Positions 58,207-64,000 of a stretch of 64,000 nucleotides of DNA are shown here, one piece after another. The stretch is from Thalassotalea litorea. GTDB lineage: Bacteria > Pseudomonadota > Gammaproteobacteria > Enterobacterales > Alteromonadaceae. The notes under the pieces are model-generated. The model had not been told where the DNA came from and searched no databases. It saw nothing but the letters and a program-made list of their open reading frames with translations. The number at the start of each line of letters is the position of its first letter. Positions within the stretch are counted from its first letter, which is position 1. Location: contig NZ_VCBC01000014.1 in NCBI RefSeq assembly GCF_005843925.1, positions 48,571 to 112,570 on the forward strand. The letters are read 5' to 3'. The translations under genes and the position numbers were made by a program.

Positions 58207-58235
58207 AAAAAGCCCCGGTAATACCGGGGCTTTTT
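58207..58235. terminator. Strong bidirectional intrinsic terminator
   Basis: GCCCCGGT-AAT-ACCGGGGC stem with A5 before and T5 after. It can end a plus-strand transcript of the repeat array or a minus-strand transcript from the former tRNA-Ser gene. Confidence 0.9.
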
Positions 58236-58305
58236 GCTGAATAATGGCGGTTATCGACATGGACGTCGTGTATGCCGACATCACATGGATGTAAAAAATG
58301 GCGGT
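58226..58305. repeat. 80-bp direct repeat, right copy
   Basis: Second copy of the element at 57794-57873. Its last seven bases are the 3' terminus of the tRNA-Ser fragment read on the plus strand. Confidence 0.9.
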
Positions 58306-58332
58306 GACGGAGAGATTCGAACTCTCGATACG
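58299..58332 (-). tRNA. Truncated tRNA-Ser, 3' fragment
   Basis: The minus strand reads the T arm (GAGAG-TTCGAAT-CTCTC), the acceptor strand CGTCACC, discriminator G and CCA, which is the 3' third of a bacterial tRNA-Ser. The 5' acceptor strand (GGTGACG expected about 55-60 bases further right) and the anticodon arm are absent; unrelated T-rich sequence follows. It is a remnant or attachment-site scar, not a working gene. Confidence 0.75.
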
Positions 58333-58669
58333 TGCTTTTTTTATCCTTTTAAAACAATAAGTTGAGCAACCAACCATTGCTTACGTACGAATTACGGATG
58401 AGTTTAATTCACCTAAAAAACATATTAAAGCATGATTTTTTCTAATGAATAGACAAGAAAATAAGGCTAAATTAGAGCCGATAAGTATTACTTTTGAAGG
58501 TTAAATTTACTTCCGAAACTGAGTAAAGTTTACGTAGGGTTTCGCCAATGCGTCTTGACTGGTTTTAGGTTATTACAAGGCTTGATTTATCAATTTTTAG
58601 AAAGGACTGAGTGTCTCTAATGTGCCAAACTCAGCCCGTTAGCAGTTGCTAATATACGATGATTTTGGA

Positions 58670-58700
58670 GTGTTAACACCATAGTCTCTTGTTAGGGGTA
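58670..58700 (-). other. Short attC-like site
   Basis: The minus strand reads CCCTAAC-AAGAG...GGTGTTAACA, having R''-like (CCCTAAC) and R'-like (GTTAACA) ends about 30 bp apart and little between. It lies immediately 3' of the gene at 58707. Confidence 0.45.
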
Positions 58701-58706
58701 ACTCGT

Positions 58707-59063
58707 CTAATTTTTAAAGAAAACCTTGTACCAACTGACCAACATTAACAATGCAACGATAGTAAAAAAAACAATTAAAACTGGATCGGATTTCGCTTTT
58801 GCAAGCCAGCCTAACCCAAACAAATAGTCAGTAATACAAGTTGTGAGCAATGCAGAAATTACCGCAATAGCTCCTCCCGGGGATACACTGCTATTAATTA
58901 TGCCCTTTAACTGAGCCAAGCCTAAAAATAATAGAAGTGACCATGAAAAATTAAGAACATATCCGAGAGGCTGAAATACAACTAAATCAGGATTGAAAAA
59001 CCTCAATAGCACCAAGGTTGTTAATGTCAGAATGCTACTACACAGCATTAACTTTGCGACCAT
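58707..59063 (-). CDS. Hypothetical membrane protein (cassette gene)
   Basis: A 118-residue protein with four hydrophobic segments (about 5-22, 30-50, 60-80 and 90-114) and no recognised family. ATG 59063 follows AAGG at six bases. It is the last gene of the minus-strand array before the tRNA-Ser scar and sits between two attC-like sites. Confidence 0.7.
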   Translation of the reverse strand: MVAKLMLCSSILTLTTLVLLRFFNPDLVVFQPLGYVLNFSWSLLLFLGLAQLKGIINSSVSPGGAIAVISALLTTCITDYLFGLGWLAKAKSDPVLIVFFTIVALLMLVSWYKVFFKN

Positions 59064-59074
59064 ATCTGCCTTAA

Positions 59075-59109
59075 CCCCTAACGCCCTTGTTTAACAGCTT
59101 GTTATGTGC
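59075..59109 (-). other. Short attC-like site
   Basis: The minus strand reads ACATAACAAGC ... GGGCGTTAGGG over 35 bp, immediately 3' of the 59112 gene. The ends match attC R''/R' boxes, but the central part is very short. Confidence 0.55.
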
Positions 59110-59111
59110 AA

Positions 59112-59567
59112 TTACCAAAATTTCCACCACGGTTTTGTCTTTGAATTTTGAATTTGTTCCTTAAGAGCAGACTGATACCAAACATCTGTGTTAGCAACAA
59201 TACTTTTGATGTATTGATCAAAGTATGGAAGTAAATTACCTACATCCTTATTTTCAATACCCATACGGAATTCAAACATTTTCAAATTTGGTTTTTCTCC
59301 CAAAAATGCAATTTTATAGTTAATTGGCATTCCAAGTTTTTCGGGATGATCATATACACCTTGATGTGCAAAAATTTGCTCGTCAAACTGATTAATTGCA
59401 TCCATAAAAAAAACACCATCAAGCATCCCTATAACAGAGACTGTGTGCGAAGGAAGGTTTCCATTACCTTGTCTTCCTACTGTTCCATCTCGACAGAGCA
59501 TAAGAGACAACGCACTTTCACCACCTGCTATATCTATTTTAATTTTTTGGATATCAGACTTGACCAA
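59112..59567 (-). CDS. Hypothetical protein (cassette gene)
   Basis: Soluble protein of about 151 residues, unrecognised. It is mainly alpha/beta with CRDGTVGRQGNGNLPSH near residue 30 and a Trp-rich C-terminus (TKPWWKFW). The frame can also start at ATG 59585, which lies inside the attC core (GTTATGT) with no ribosome site. TTG 59567 has AAGGA seven bases upstream and is preferred. Confidence 0.65.
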   Translation of the reverse strand: MVKSDIQKIKIDIAGGESALSLMLCRDGTVGRQGNGNLPSHTVSVIGMLDGVFFMDAINQFDEQIFAHQGVYDHPEKLGMPINYKIAFLGEKPNLKMFEFRMGIENKDVGNLLPYFDQYIKSIVANTDVWYQSALKEQIQNSKTKPWWKFW

Positions 59568-59582
59568 TGAATCATCCTTGCA

Positions 59583-59685
59583 CATAACGCCAAGCTAAAC
59601 TGCAAATAATGATGGCATGTGTTTTTGTGTTGTTTGCTAAAACCGTGACAGCATTATTTGTCATTTTGAGCGCCTTGTTATACAA
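59583..59685 (-). other. Full-length integron attC site
   Basis: The minus strand reads TATAACAAGGCGCTC at one end and AGCTTGGCGTTATGTG at the other, about 100 bp apart. The arms pair (GGCGCTC... with ...AGCTTGGCG) and the interior is imperfectly palindromic (ACAAATAATG with CATTATTTG-type arms). This is the layout of Vibrio-type attC/VCR sites. It directly follows the stop of the 59686 gene. Confidence 0.8.
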
Positions 59686-60081
59686 CTATTTTACTGAGTC
59701 TGCTTTTAAGGCTAAAAGTAAAGTTTCGCTATTAATTTTTGACTTTAATTTGCCTGTTGAATCTAACCCGTCAGAGGATGCTATATAACCTCTAAATATC
59801 AATTTACTATTAATTGATATTTCACCTTCGGCAAAAGGAGCAAAGCTTGTAACCCAAATATGCTTTAACCCTGCGATGTTAAGATTTAACTTATAAAGTT
59901 TCTTGCCTTTGTGACCCTCAATTATTTCAACAATATCGCCTGATAAAGCGATAAGCTCACCTTCGTATTTAGGATTTAACTCCCCATTAAGAAAAGGGTT
60001 CGCATTTGCTTCTTTTGCGTATTGACCTGAAAAAGCGCTAAACGAAAGTGATAAAAAAAATAGGGCTAAAATTTTACGCAT
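59686..60081 (-). CDS. Exported hypothetical protein (cassette gene)
   Basis: A 131-residue protein with a signal peptide (ALFFLSLSFSAFSGQ, cleavage about residue 18) and a compact beta-rich domain (ELIALSGDIVEIIEG, then LIFRGYIASSDG), possibly OB-like. No family recognised. A GGAAGGTT site precedes the ATG. Confidence 0.7.
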   Translation of the reverse strand: MRKILALFFLSLSFSAFSGQYAKEANANPFLNGELNPKYEGELIALSGDIVEIIEGHKGKKLYKLNLNIAGLKHIWVTSFAPFAEGEISINSKLIFRGYIASSDGLDSTGKLKSKINSETLLLALKADSVK

Positions 60082-60196
60082 AACCTTCCTTAGTTGTATA
60101 AAAGTTTATTATCTAGACGGTTCAGTAATATCCGTCACAAGGAATTTTGAGTGACTGCAGTTCGCTCATTGCAGCCCAAACTAACACTCTGGTGGG

Positions 60197-60493
60197 CTAT
60201 AAGTTTCTTAAATAAGTTACGACAACTATTACCAAAATCGCAATATATAGTCCTCGAATCAAATAACCCCATATTTTCCACCGAGCATTAAATGCGCATT
60301 GCCACATTCCAACCATAACCCAAATGCCATATGAAACGACAATAGATAATAATACGATGGTTGATATAGTAGATAATTGAGGTGCTAATGCGTCAACAAG
60401 TAGCTGAAGTAACCCTCCCAACAATATATTTTGAACCCAAAAAACTTGCCAAAGTGGTGTTTTCCCTGTGAAGTTATTTTTAATCAATTCCAT
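60197..60493 (-). CDS. Hypothetical membrane protein (cassette gene)
   Basis: A 98-residue protein with three hydrophobic helices (about 17-34, 41-62 and 78-95) and a Trp/Arg-rich cytoplasmic loop (WQCAFNARWKIWGY). ATG 60493 has GAGAAG five bases upstream; GTG 60499 is an alternative. Family not recognised. Confidence 0.7.
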   Translation of the reverse strand: MELIKNNFTGKTPLWQVFWVQNILLGGLLQLLVDALAPQLSTISTIVLLSIVVSYGIWVMVGMWQCAFNARWKIWGYLIRGLYIAILVIVVVTYLRNL

Positions 60494-60592
60494 TTTCACT
60501 TCTCTTTATTGACTACTTTACAATAATCTCAATGACTGCTGTTCGCTCACTACAGCCCCTGGCCACTCATAAATTTATTTCATTATTAAAAG

Positions 60593-61057
60593 CTACTTGA
60601 ACTGACTAACCGCTCGCATGGCTTTTACATTTTTGGCATTCAATTTTTCATAAAAAGGATGTTTTGAAAACAAAGGTCCAATCCAGCTATCCTCATGGGT
60701 GAAGGACATCGACCACGCCATGTTTTTAGGAAATACATGAAAATCCTCAAGATAAGAATTACCAGTAGGCTTTTTATTTGTGATATAGATTTCGCTACGA
60801 TCATGGCCGAAGCAGTCTTCCATAATCACATATTCATGGGATATTTGATTTTCATATTCAATAAGAGCGGCATCCTTTTGAAATTCACAAGTCATTTCGT
60901 CCCAAACGTAGGTTTTGAAGCGGTAAATTCCTTTGAATGAAGTTCTCTTAGGGCAGAATACAGATAACCACTGATGAGCAATCTTAATGGCATCTTCGCC
61001 ACTAACAACTCGAAAATCATCGCGATTTAAATTTTCAATATAGCTCAAACGTTTCAT
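60593..61057 (-). CDS. Hypothetical protein, possibly DUF4275-like (cassette gene)
   Basis: A 154-residue soluble acidic protein. The C-terminal motif NMAWSMSFTHEDSWIGPLF resembles the end of DUF4275-type proteins that may act as immunity or regulatory factors; this is only suggestive. EDCFGHDRSEIYITN lies in the middle. No catalytic motif seen. Confidence 0.65.
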   Translation of the reverse strand: MKRLSYIENLNRDDFRVVSGEDAIKIAHQWLSVFCPKRTSFKGIYRFKTYVWDEMTCEFQKDAALIEYENQISHEYVIMEDCFGHDRSEIYITNKKPTGNSYLEDFHVFPKNMAWSMSFTHEDSWIGPLFSKHPFYEKLNAKNVKAMRAVSQFK

Positions 61058-61178
61058 TATTTTTAGGTATTAATCAATTATCTTTTTTATTCAGTTGAAC
61101 GGCTGGAGTTCGCTCATCGCGGCCGTCCAATCGTTATTCAAATTACCGAATTACGCCCACCGACGCAATCCAGAAAAC

Positions 61179-61568
61179 TCATGGTTTTATATCTTTATTG
61201 ATTTGGATCGTAGGTTCTAATTTTGTAATTAACCAAAATAAAACCGCTGTAACTCCAGCTACAAATCCCGCACTGATAAACATAGTAAATATCATCGAGC
61301 CACCAAATGAATACCAGAATAATGCGAACGGAGTGCCACTAACGAAGCCCACTAAAAAATATTGCCACCAGTGAAACCACTTTTGTCGCTCCATTAATTT
61401 CACTAGAAGTATCCCAGGAAATAAAGCCCAGATATAGCAAATACCTGCAATTATTAATGCGCCTCCTAAATCAGGAGAGCCTCCAGATGTCGCAACAAAA
61501 TTGAACAACGAATAAATAAGCGGAGCAGCGCTTGGTGCGAAAATAAATGCGATTATTGAATTTTTCAT
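61179..61568 (-). CDS. Hypothetical membrane protein (cassette gene)
   Basis: A 129-residue protein with four membrane helices (about 4-25, 31-53, 70-88 and 92-115) and a basic loop KLMERQKWFHWWQ. Start ATG 61568. No family recognised. It is flanked by GAGCGA elements on both sides. Confidence 0.7.
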   Translation of the reverse strand: MKNSIIAFIFAPSAAPLIYSLFNFVATSGGSPDLGGALIIAGICYIWALFPGILLVKLMERQKWFHWWQYFLVGFVSGTPFALFWYSFGGSMIFTMFISAGFVAGVTAVLFWLITKLEPTIQINKDIKP

Positions 61569-61751
61569 TAGCTCTTATTAGTCATTTTGAAATGCTCAGA
61601 GATGGCAAATTGTAAGTTCTTGAACGGCTGCTGTTCGCTCACAACAGCCGCTCACGACTACAAAACTTTCAATAACTTACGTTATTTAATGCGACGTCGC
61701 AAATGTGCCAATAGCTGCCTATTACCAATTGCTAACATACGCTGGTTCCGA

Positions 61752-61857
61752 GGTTTAACGCCCTAATAAGGGGCTGATAATGATTGGCTATACTGTGAAA
61801 CAGAGTCGAACCGAGCCGAATTTTAGCAGACCCGCGCTGAATTGGCTTGTTAGGTAT
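61752..61857 (-). other. Full-length integron attC site
   Basis: The minus strand reads ACCTAAC-AAGCC at one end, a perfect R'' (RYYYAAC), and GGGC-GTTAAAC at the other, a perfect R' (GTTRRRY). They lie 105 bp apart and begin at the stop codon of the 61858 gene. The middle contains imperfect inverted arms (TCGGCTCGGTTCGACTC). Confidence 0.85.
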
Positions 61858-62364
61858 TTACTGCACCTTATAAAATTCCAACTCTCCATTCGAAAGCTTG
61901 GTATACATCAGATTATTCTCATCGAAATATACGTTATATTTTTCAAAAAAATCGTCATATTCAACCTCGATCGTATACATTTTTTCACTTTTAAATAGTA
62001 TTCGATATTTTGCTTTCGCTACTTCAACTAGTTTCGAATTGGAATCAGGCAATAAATTATATACATATTTCCCATCATATTTTATTGTATAAAGACCACA
62101 CAACTTTTCTTCATAACAAATCTTTAAAAACTTTGCTGAATCTTTTTGTAGATCAAGTTTTTGAAGGGTTCTCGTTTCATCTGGAGTCCAAATTCCTATT
62201 AATTTGTTTTCTTCACCTTTAACAATCGGTACAAAAATACCGAGTAAAGAAGCCAAAATAAACGCACCGATTATTCCTGCAACACTCAAACAAATCCACT
62301 GCCACAGTTTTATATCTCCATTCCACGCACGAGTTAAATACCCCTGTTGACTTCCGCTTTGCAA
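61858..62364 (-). CDS. Hypothetical single-pass membrane protein (cassette gene)
   Basis: A 168-residue protein with one membrane helix (WICLSVAGIIGAFILASLLGIFV, about 23-45) and an extracytoplasmic part rich in Lys/Tyr/Asp (KLCGLYTIKYDGKYVYNL). The TTG start at 62364 is preceded by AAGAGAGAG at about seven bases. Family not recognised. Confidence 0.65.
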   Translation of the reverse strand: MQSGSQQGYLTRAWNGDIKLWQWICLSVAGIIGAFILASLLGIFVPIVKGEENKLIGIWTPDETRTLQKLDLQKDSAKFLKICYEEKLCGLYTIKYDGKYVYNLLPDSNSKLVEVAKAKYRILFKSEKMYTIEVEYDDFFEKYNVYFDENNLMYTKLSNGELEFYKVQ

Positions 62365-62447
62365 AGTTTCTCTCTCTTAAACCTATCAATTATTTGTTGA
62401 TTACTTTTATGAATTTTGAATGACCGTAGCTCTTTGCAGAATGTTAG

Positions 62448-62792
62448 TTACTTGCGTATTTCGCAAACATCTTCATTCTGGTGACCTAGAAACGAGTTTA
62501 TAGTCTTTAAATCATCTTTCATTTGATAAACAGCTATAGCCTTTTTATTAGGTGGATTGATTATAAAACTTTCAAGTTCTTCCTTAGCTCTGCAAATGCT
62601 ATTTAGCGCATGCTTATTTAGCATGTTTAAATCTTTGGCACTTGCCAAATATGCAGCCGATGCCCCTTGCGAAGAAACCATTCCTTCATAGAAACCCCGT
62701 TCTAAATAGCCGTCATGTTGATATTTATTAAATAAAATGCCTGAAATAAAAGCCGCAGAGATAAATATAAGGGGCAAAATCCAATTCTTCAT
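62448..62792 (-). CDS. Hypothetical membrane-anchored protein (cassette gene)
   Basis: A 114-residue protein with an N-terminal membrane anchor (WILPLIFISAAFISGILFN) and a helical C-terminal part holding a few cysteines (ICRAKEELESF, EDVCEIRK). Not recognised. Confidence 0.65.
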   Translation of the reverse strand: MKNWILPLIFISAAFISGILFNKYQHDGYLERGFYEGMVSSQGASAAYLASAKDLNMLNKHALNSICRAKEELESFIINPPNKKAIAVYQMKDDLKTINSFLGHQNEDVCEIRK

Positions 62793-62861
62793 TTAAATGA
62801 TTACTTCCGTTTATCGCTCTTAACTGCCGTTAGGCGTCCACTATTGATTTGTCAGGTGTAC

Positions 62862-63176
62862 TTACTTGTAAATATACTGCTGAATAACAAACACTTTTAC
62901 TGCACCACACTCTTTTTCGTTTCGTGGTTTATAGTTTTTACAAAGATCTTCTTCGTAGCCTAAAATATATTTAGCAGACGTAAGCTTTGGGCAAAGCTCA
63001 TTGGCTGTGCCATCCGCAAAATATGACTTACCTTCGCCGTGAGGTTTTAAACTAAAAACGACACCAAGTTCGTCTCTAGCCAATGGGCCACAGTCATCTA
63101 CTTCGACTTTTATTTGATTAGGATTAGCTACAGCATTAAAACTAAATAGAGCTAAATAAACTAGAAGCTTTCTCAT
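62862..63176 (-). CDS. Exported Cys-rich hypothetical protein (cassette gene)
   Basis: A 104-residue protein with a signal peptide (LLVYLALFSFNAVANP) and four or more cysteines (DDCGPLA, NELCPKLT, EDLCKNYK, KECGAVK), probably forming disulfides in the periplasm. Not recognised. Confidence 0.65.
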   Translation of the reverse strand: MRKLLVYLALFSFNAVANPNQIKVEVDDCGPLARDELGVVFSLKPHGEGKSYFADGTANELCPKLTSAKYILGYEEDLCKNYKPRNEKECGAVKVFVIQQYIYK

Positions 63177-63232
63177 GTAATATAAGTTTTATATTGTTGT
63201 TTCAACGTCCGTTGCTCGCTCTAACCAGCCTG

Positions 63233-63472
63233 TTATTTAGGTATGATTTTATTAACAAGCAGAGTAAACATACTTGATAGGAAAACAACTAATCCCCAAA
63301 ACACAGGTGCTGGTCTCATATATTGCGGTACAAAGTTTTCACGAGGGTTATGGCATGTAAAACCAAAGTCTGACCAAGCTCCTCCTGCATCCATACACGC
63401 ATCGATACTAAAAAATGAAATTAAGAAGACAAAAGCGAAAGCATATGCCGTTATTAAAATCACTTTTTTCAT
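63233..63472 (-). CDS. Small hypothetical membrane protein (cassette gene)
   Basis: A 79-residue protein with two hydrophobic helices (about 4-24 and 55-75) and a short loop with two cysteines (DACMDAGG, FTCHNPRE). Not recognised. Confidence 0.6.
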   Translation of the reverse strand: MKKVILITAYAFAFVFLISFFSIDACMDAGGAWSDFGFTCHNPRENFVPQYMRPAPVFWGLVVFLSSMFTLLVNKIIPK

Positions 63473-63507
63473 TACTTGACTTCCTATTCCTACTTCCGCT
63501 TATCGCT

Positions 63508-63876
63508 CTATTGAGTCACCTGGTTATTGGAAATCGAGCATGGTGATTTATCACCGTACGAGATCGTCCAATCTATATCTTGGAAAACCCCTTGCTCGTC
63601 AAATTTAAAACCTAACCAGCCAATCCAAGTGCAACCGTCCTTATCGAAAGCTGGAGTTTCTGAATATTTTTCAGCAATACGGACAACGTCGCTTTTTGAT
63701 TTTCCTGAAGCTACTTCTTTAAACGTTTTTAGGAGTTGTTCCTGAGTATTTTTATACTCGTATAACTCTTGGCTTTGGTAGCTAGCCGTCACTCCAGAAT
63801 CTAACGATGCAAACAACCAATATCCATTACTAAAAATCAACAAAATTGTTAAGAAGCTTACAACGGCTTTCATCAT
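63508..63876 (-). CDS. Hypothetical exported protein (cassette gene)
   Basis: A 122-residue protein with an N-terminal hydrophobic segment (VVSFLTILLIFSNGYWLF) acting as anchor or signal. A soluble part follows with KSKSDVVRIAEKYSETPAF and a Cys/Trp motif CTWIGWLGFKFDEQG. It may be a small periplasmic binding or SmpA-like fold; not recognised. Confidence 0.65.
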   Translation of the reverse strand: MMKAVVSFLTILLIFSNGYWLFASLDSGVTASYQSQELYEYKNTQEQLLKTFKEVASGKSKSDVVRIAEKYSETPAFDKDGCTWIGWLGFKFDEQGVFQDIDWTISYGDKSPCSISNNQVTQ

Positions 63877-63938
63877 TTAGTCCATGTTTCGTAGAAGTTG
63901 ATAGGCTAGTGATTCAATGACTCTTATTCGCTGTGAGT

Positions 63939-64000
63939 TCAACCGATGGACGCAACACACTCATTAAATCGTTCAGCAGGTGTTTCATATTCTAGCGTCT
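63939..64000 (-). mobile_element. IS30-like transposase, C-terminal end only
   Basis: The minus strand reads TLEYETPAERFNECVASIG and stops at 63939. This is the C-terminal tail typical of IS30-family transposases (LxxxTPAERFN). The rest lies beyond the window, so the element bounds the array on the right. Confidence 0.7.

Larger units (their letters stand above)
57815..58235 (+). ncRNA. Candidate CsrA-binding (CsrB-like) RNA or hairpin array
   Basis: The plus strand contains about fifteen GGA triplets, most in predicted hairpin loops. AAACA-AGGA-TGTTT hairpins (first at 57877-57890) contain ACAAGGATGT, the core of the CsrA consensus. Hairpins with CAATCATT/AATGATTG stems (first at 57897-57926) display AGGGATGGA. 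Two further ACATGGA-containing hairpins precede the array. An intrinsic terminator closes the stretch at 58207-58235. This matches CsrB/RsmZ architecture. No promoter was identified, and an unexpressed repeat is possible. Confidence 0.35.
60149..63953. repeat. Nine copies of a gene-spacer element with GAGCGA core
   Basis: Short imperfect inverted repeats of 32-43 bp lie between successive minus-strand genes at 60149-60189, 60528-60569, 61095-61130, 61620-61654, 62416-62447, 62801-62838, 63201-63237, 63491-63530 and 63913-63953. On the minus strand several read GGCTG...GTGAGCGAAC.GCAGYCRTTCAA; the later copies share AGAGCGAnnAACGG. Several start with a TAAC box and end in CGTTGAA or CATTCAA, as degenerate attC boxes would. 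The right-hand copies are less similar to each other than the left-hand four. Confidence 0.65.

Noticed and set aside
57866..58207. Plus-strand frame with four INKDVLYAII repeats
   Set aside because: Same repeat artefact; no ribosome site and an overlapping terminator at its end.
58299..58332. Functional tRNA-Ser gene
   Set aside because: The 5' acceptor strand, D arm and anticodon arm are missing.
57781..58377. Long minus-strand reading frame of repeated YKTSLFITIISSIP-type peptides
   Set aside because: It is open only because the 54-bp repeat is a multiple of three, and it reads through the tRNA-Ser fragment and two terminators.

Overview
The window looks like chromosome from a marine gammaproteobacterium of the Alteromonadales (Colwelliaceae/Thalassotalea-like; genus not certain). 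The grounds are moderate-to-low GC, the fadR-nhaB-dsbB block, a TonB receptor next to a TPR-sulfotransferase, and secreted alginate lyases. No sequence search was possible; product names rest on motifs and family recognition.

Layout. 0-9 kb holds housekeeping genes: a peroxiredoxin cut by the window edge, grxD, fadR/nhaB/dsbB, an SLC13 carrier, nagZ and a PsrA-like TetR regulator. It also holds a repeat-rich convergent spacer (4.39-5.54 kb) with REP-like hairpins and a 50-bp tandem hairpin array. 9.5-16.3 kb holds two small unknowns and a secreted alginate-degradation island: PL7 lipoprotein, PL6-like beta-helix lipoprotein and a second PL7. The PL6-like protein lacks the expected catalytic Lys/Arg. 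16.7-18.9 kb is an ECF sigma / zinc anti-sigma / PDZ protein operon with an ECF-type promoter and probably an ATT start codon. 19-36 kb is core metabolism and maintenance: rimO, a SpoU methyltransferase, upp, a YcbL-type hydrolase, an NSS transporter with an M19 dipeptidase, a phosphoesterase, rmuC, mgsA, rsgA, a two-TM K+ channel and a run of small redox or conserved genes. 36-57 kb is rich in secreted proteins: a tricorn-like S41 protease, a subtilisin with Ig repeats, a histone-deacetylase-like hydrolase, DDAH with an APC permease, a TonB receptor with a TPR-sulfotransferase, a frameshifted NTF2-like gene, a cluster of secreted ureohydrolase / PpiC / HupE, and a secreted alpha/beta hydrolase with Ig-like repeats.

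The accessory end (57.7-64 kb) is the most interesting part. Between two terminator-like hairpins lie four 54-bp tandem units. Each unit contains two hairpins whose loops display GGA, one of them matching the CsrA/RsmA consensus core ACARGGAUGU. This could be a CsrB-like sponge RNA or a mobile hairpin repeat. An 80-bp direct repeat flanks the array, and its right copy abuts the 3' end of a truncated tRNA-Ser, a likely integration or deletion scar. To the right is a run of at least ten small minus-strand genes of mostly unknown function. Some are separated by integron-type attC sites (two full-length, two short), the others by a recurring ~35-45-bp imperfect inverted repeat with a GAGCGA core. 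The run ends in the 3' end of an IS30-like transposase. I read it as an integron-type cassette array whose integrase is not in the window.
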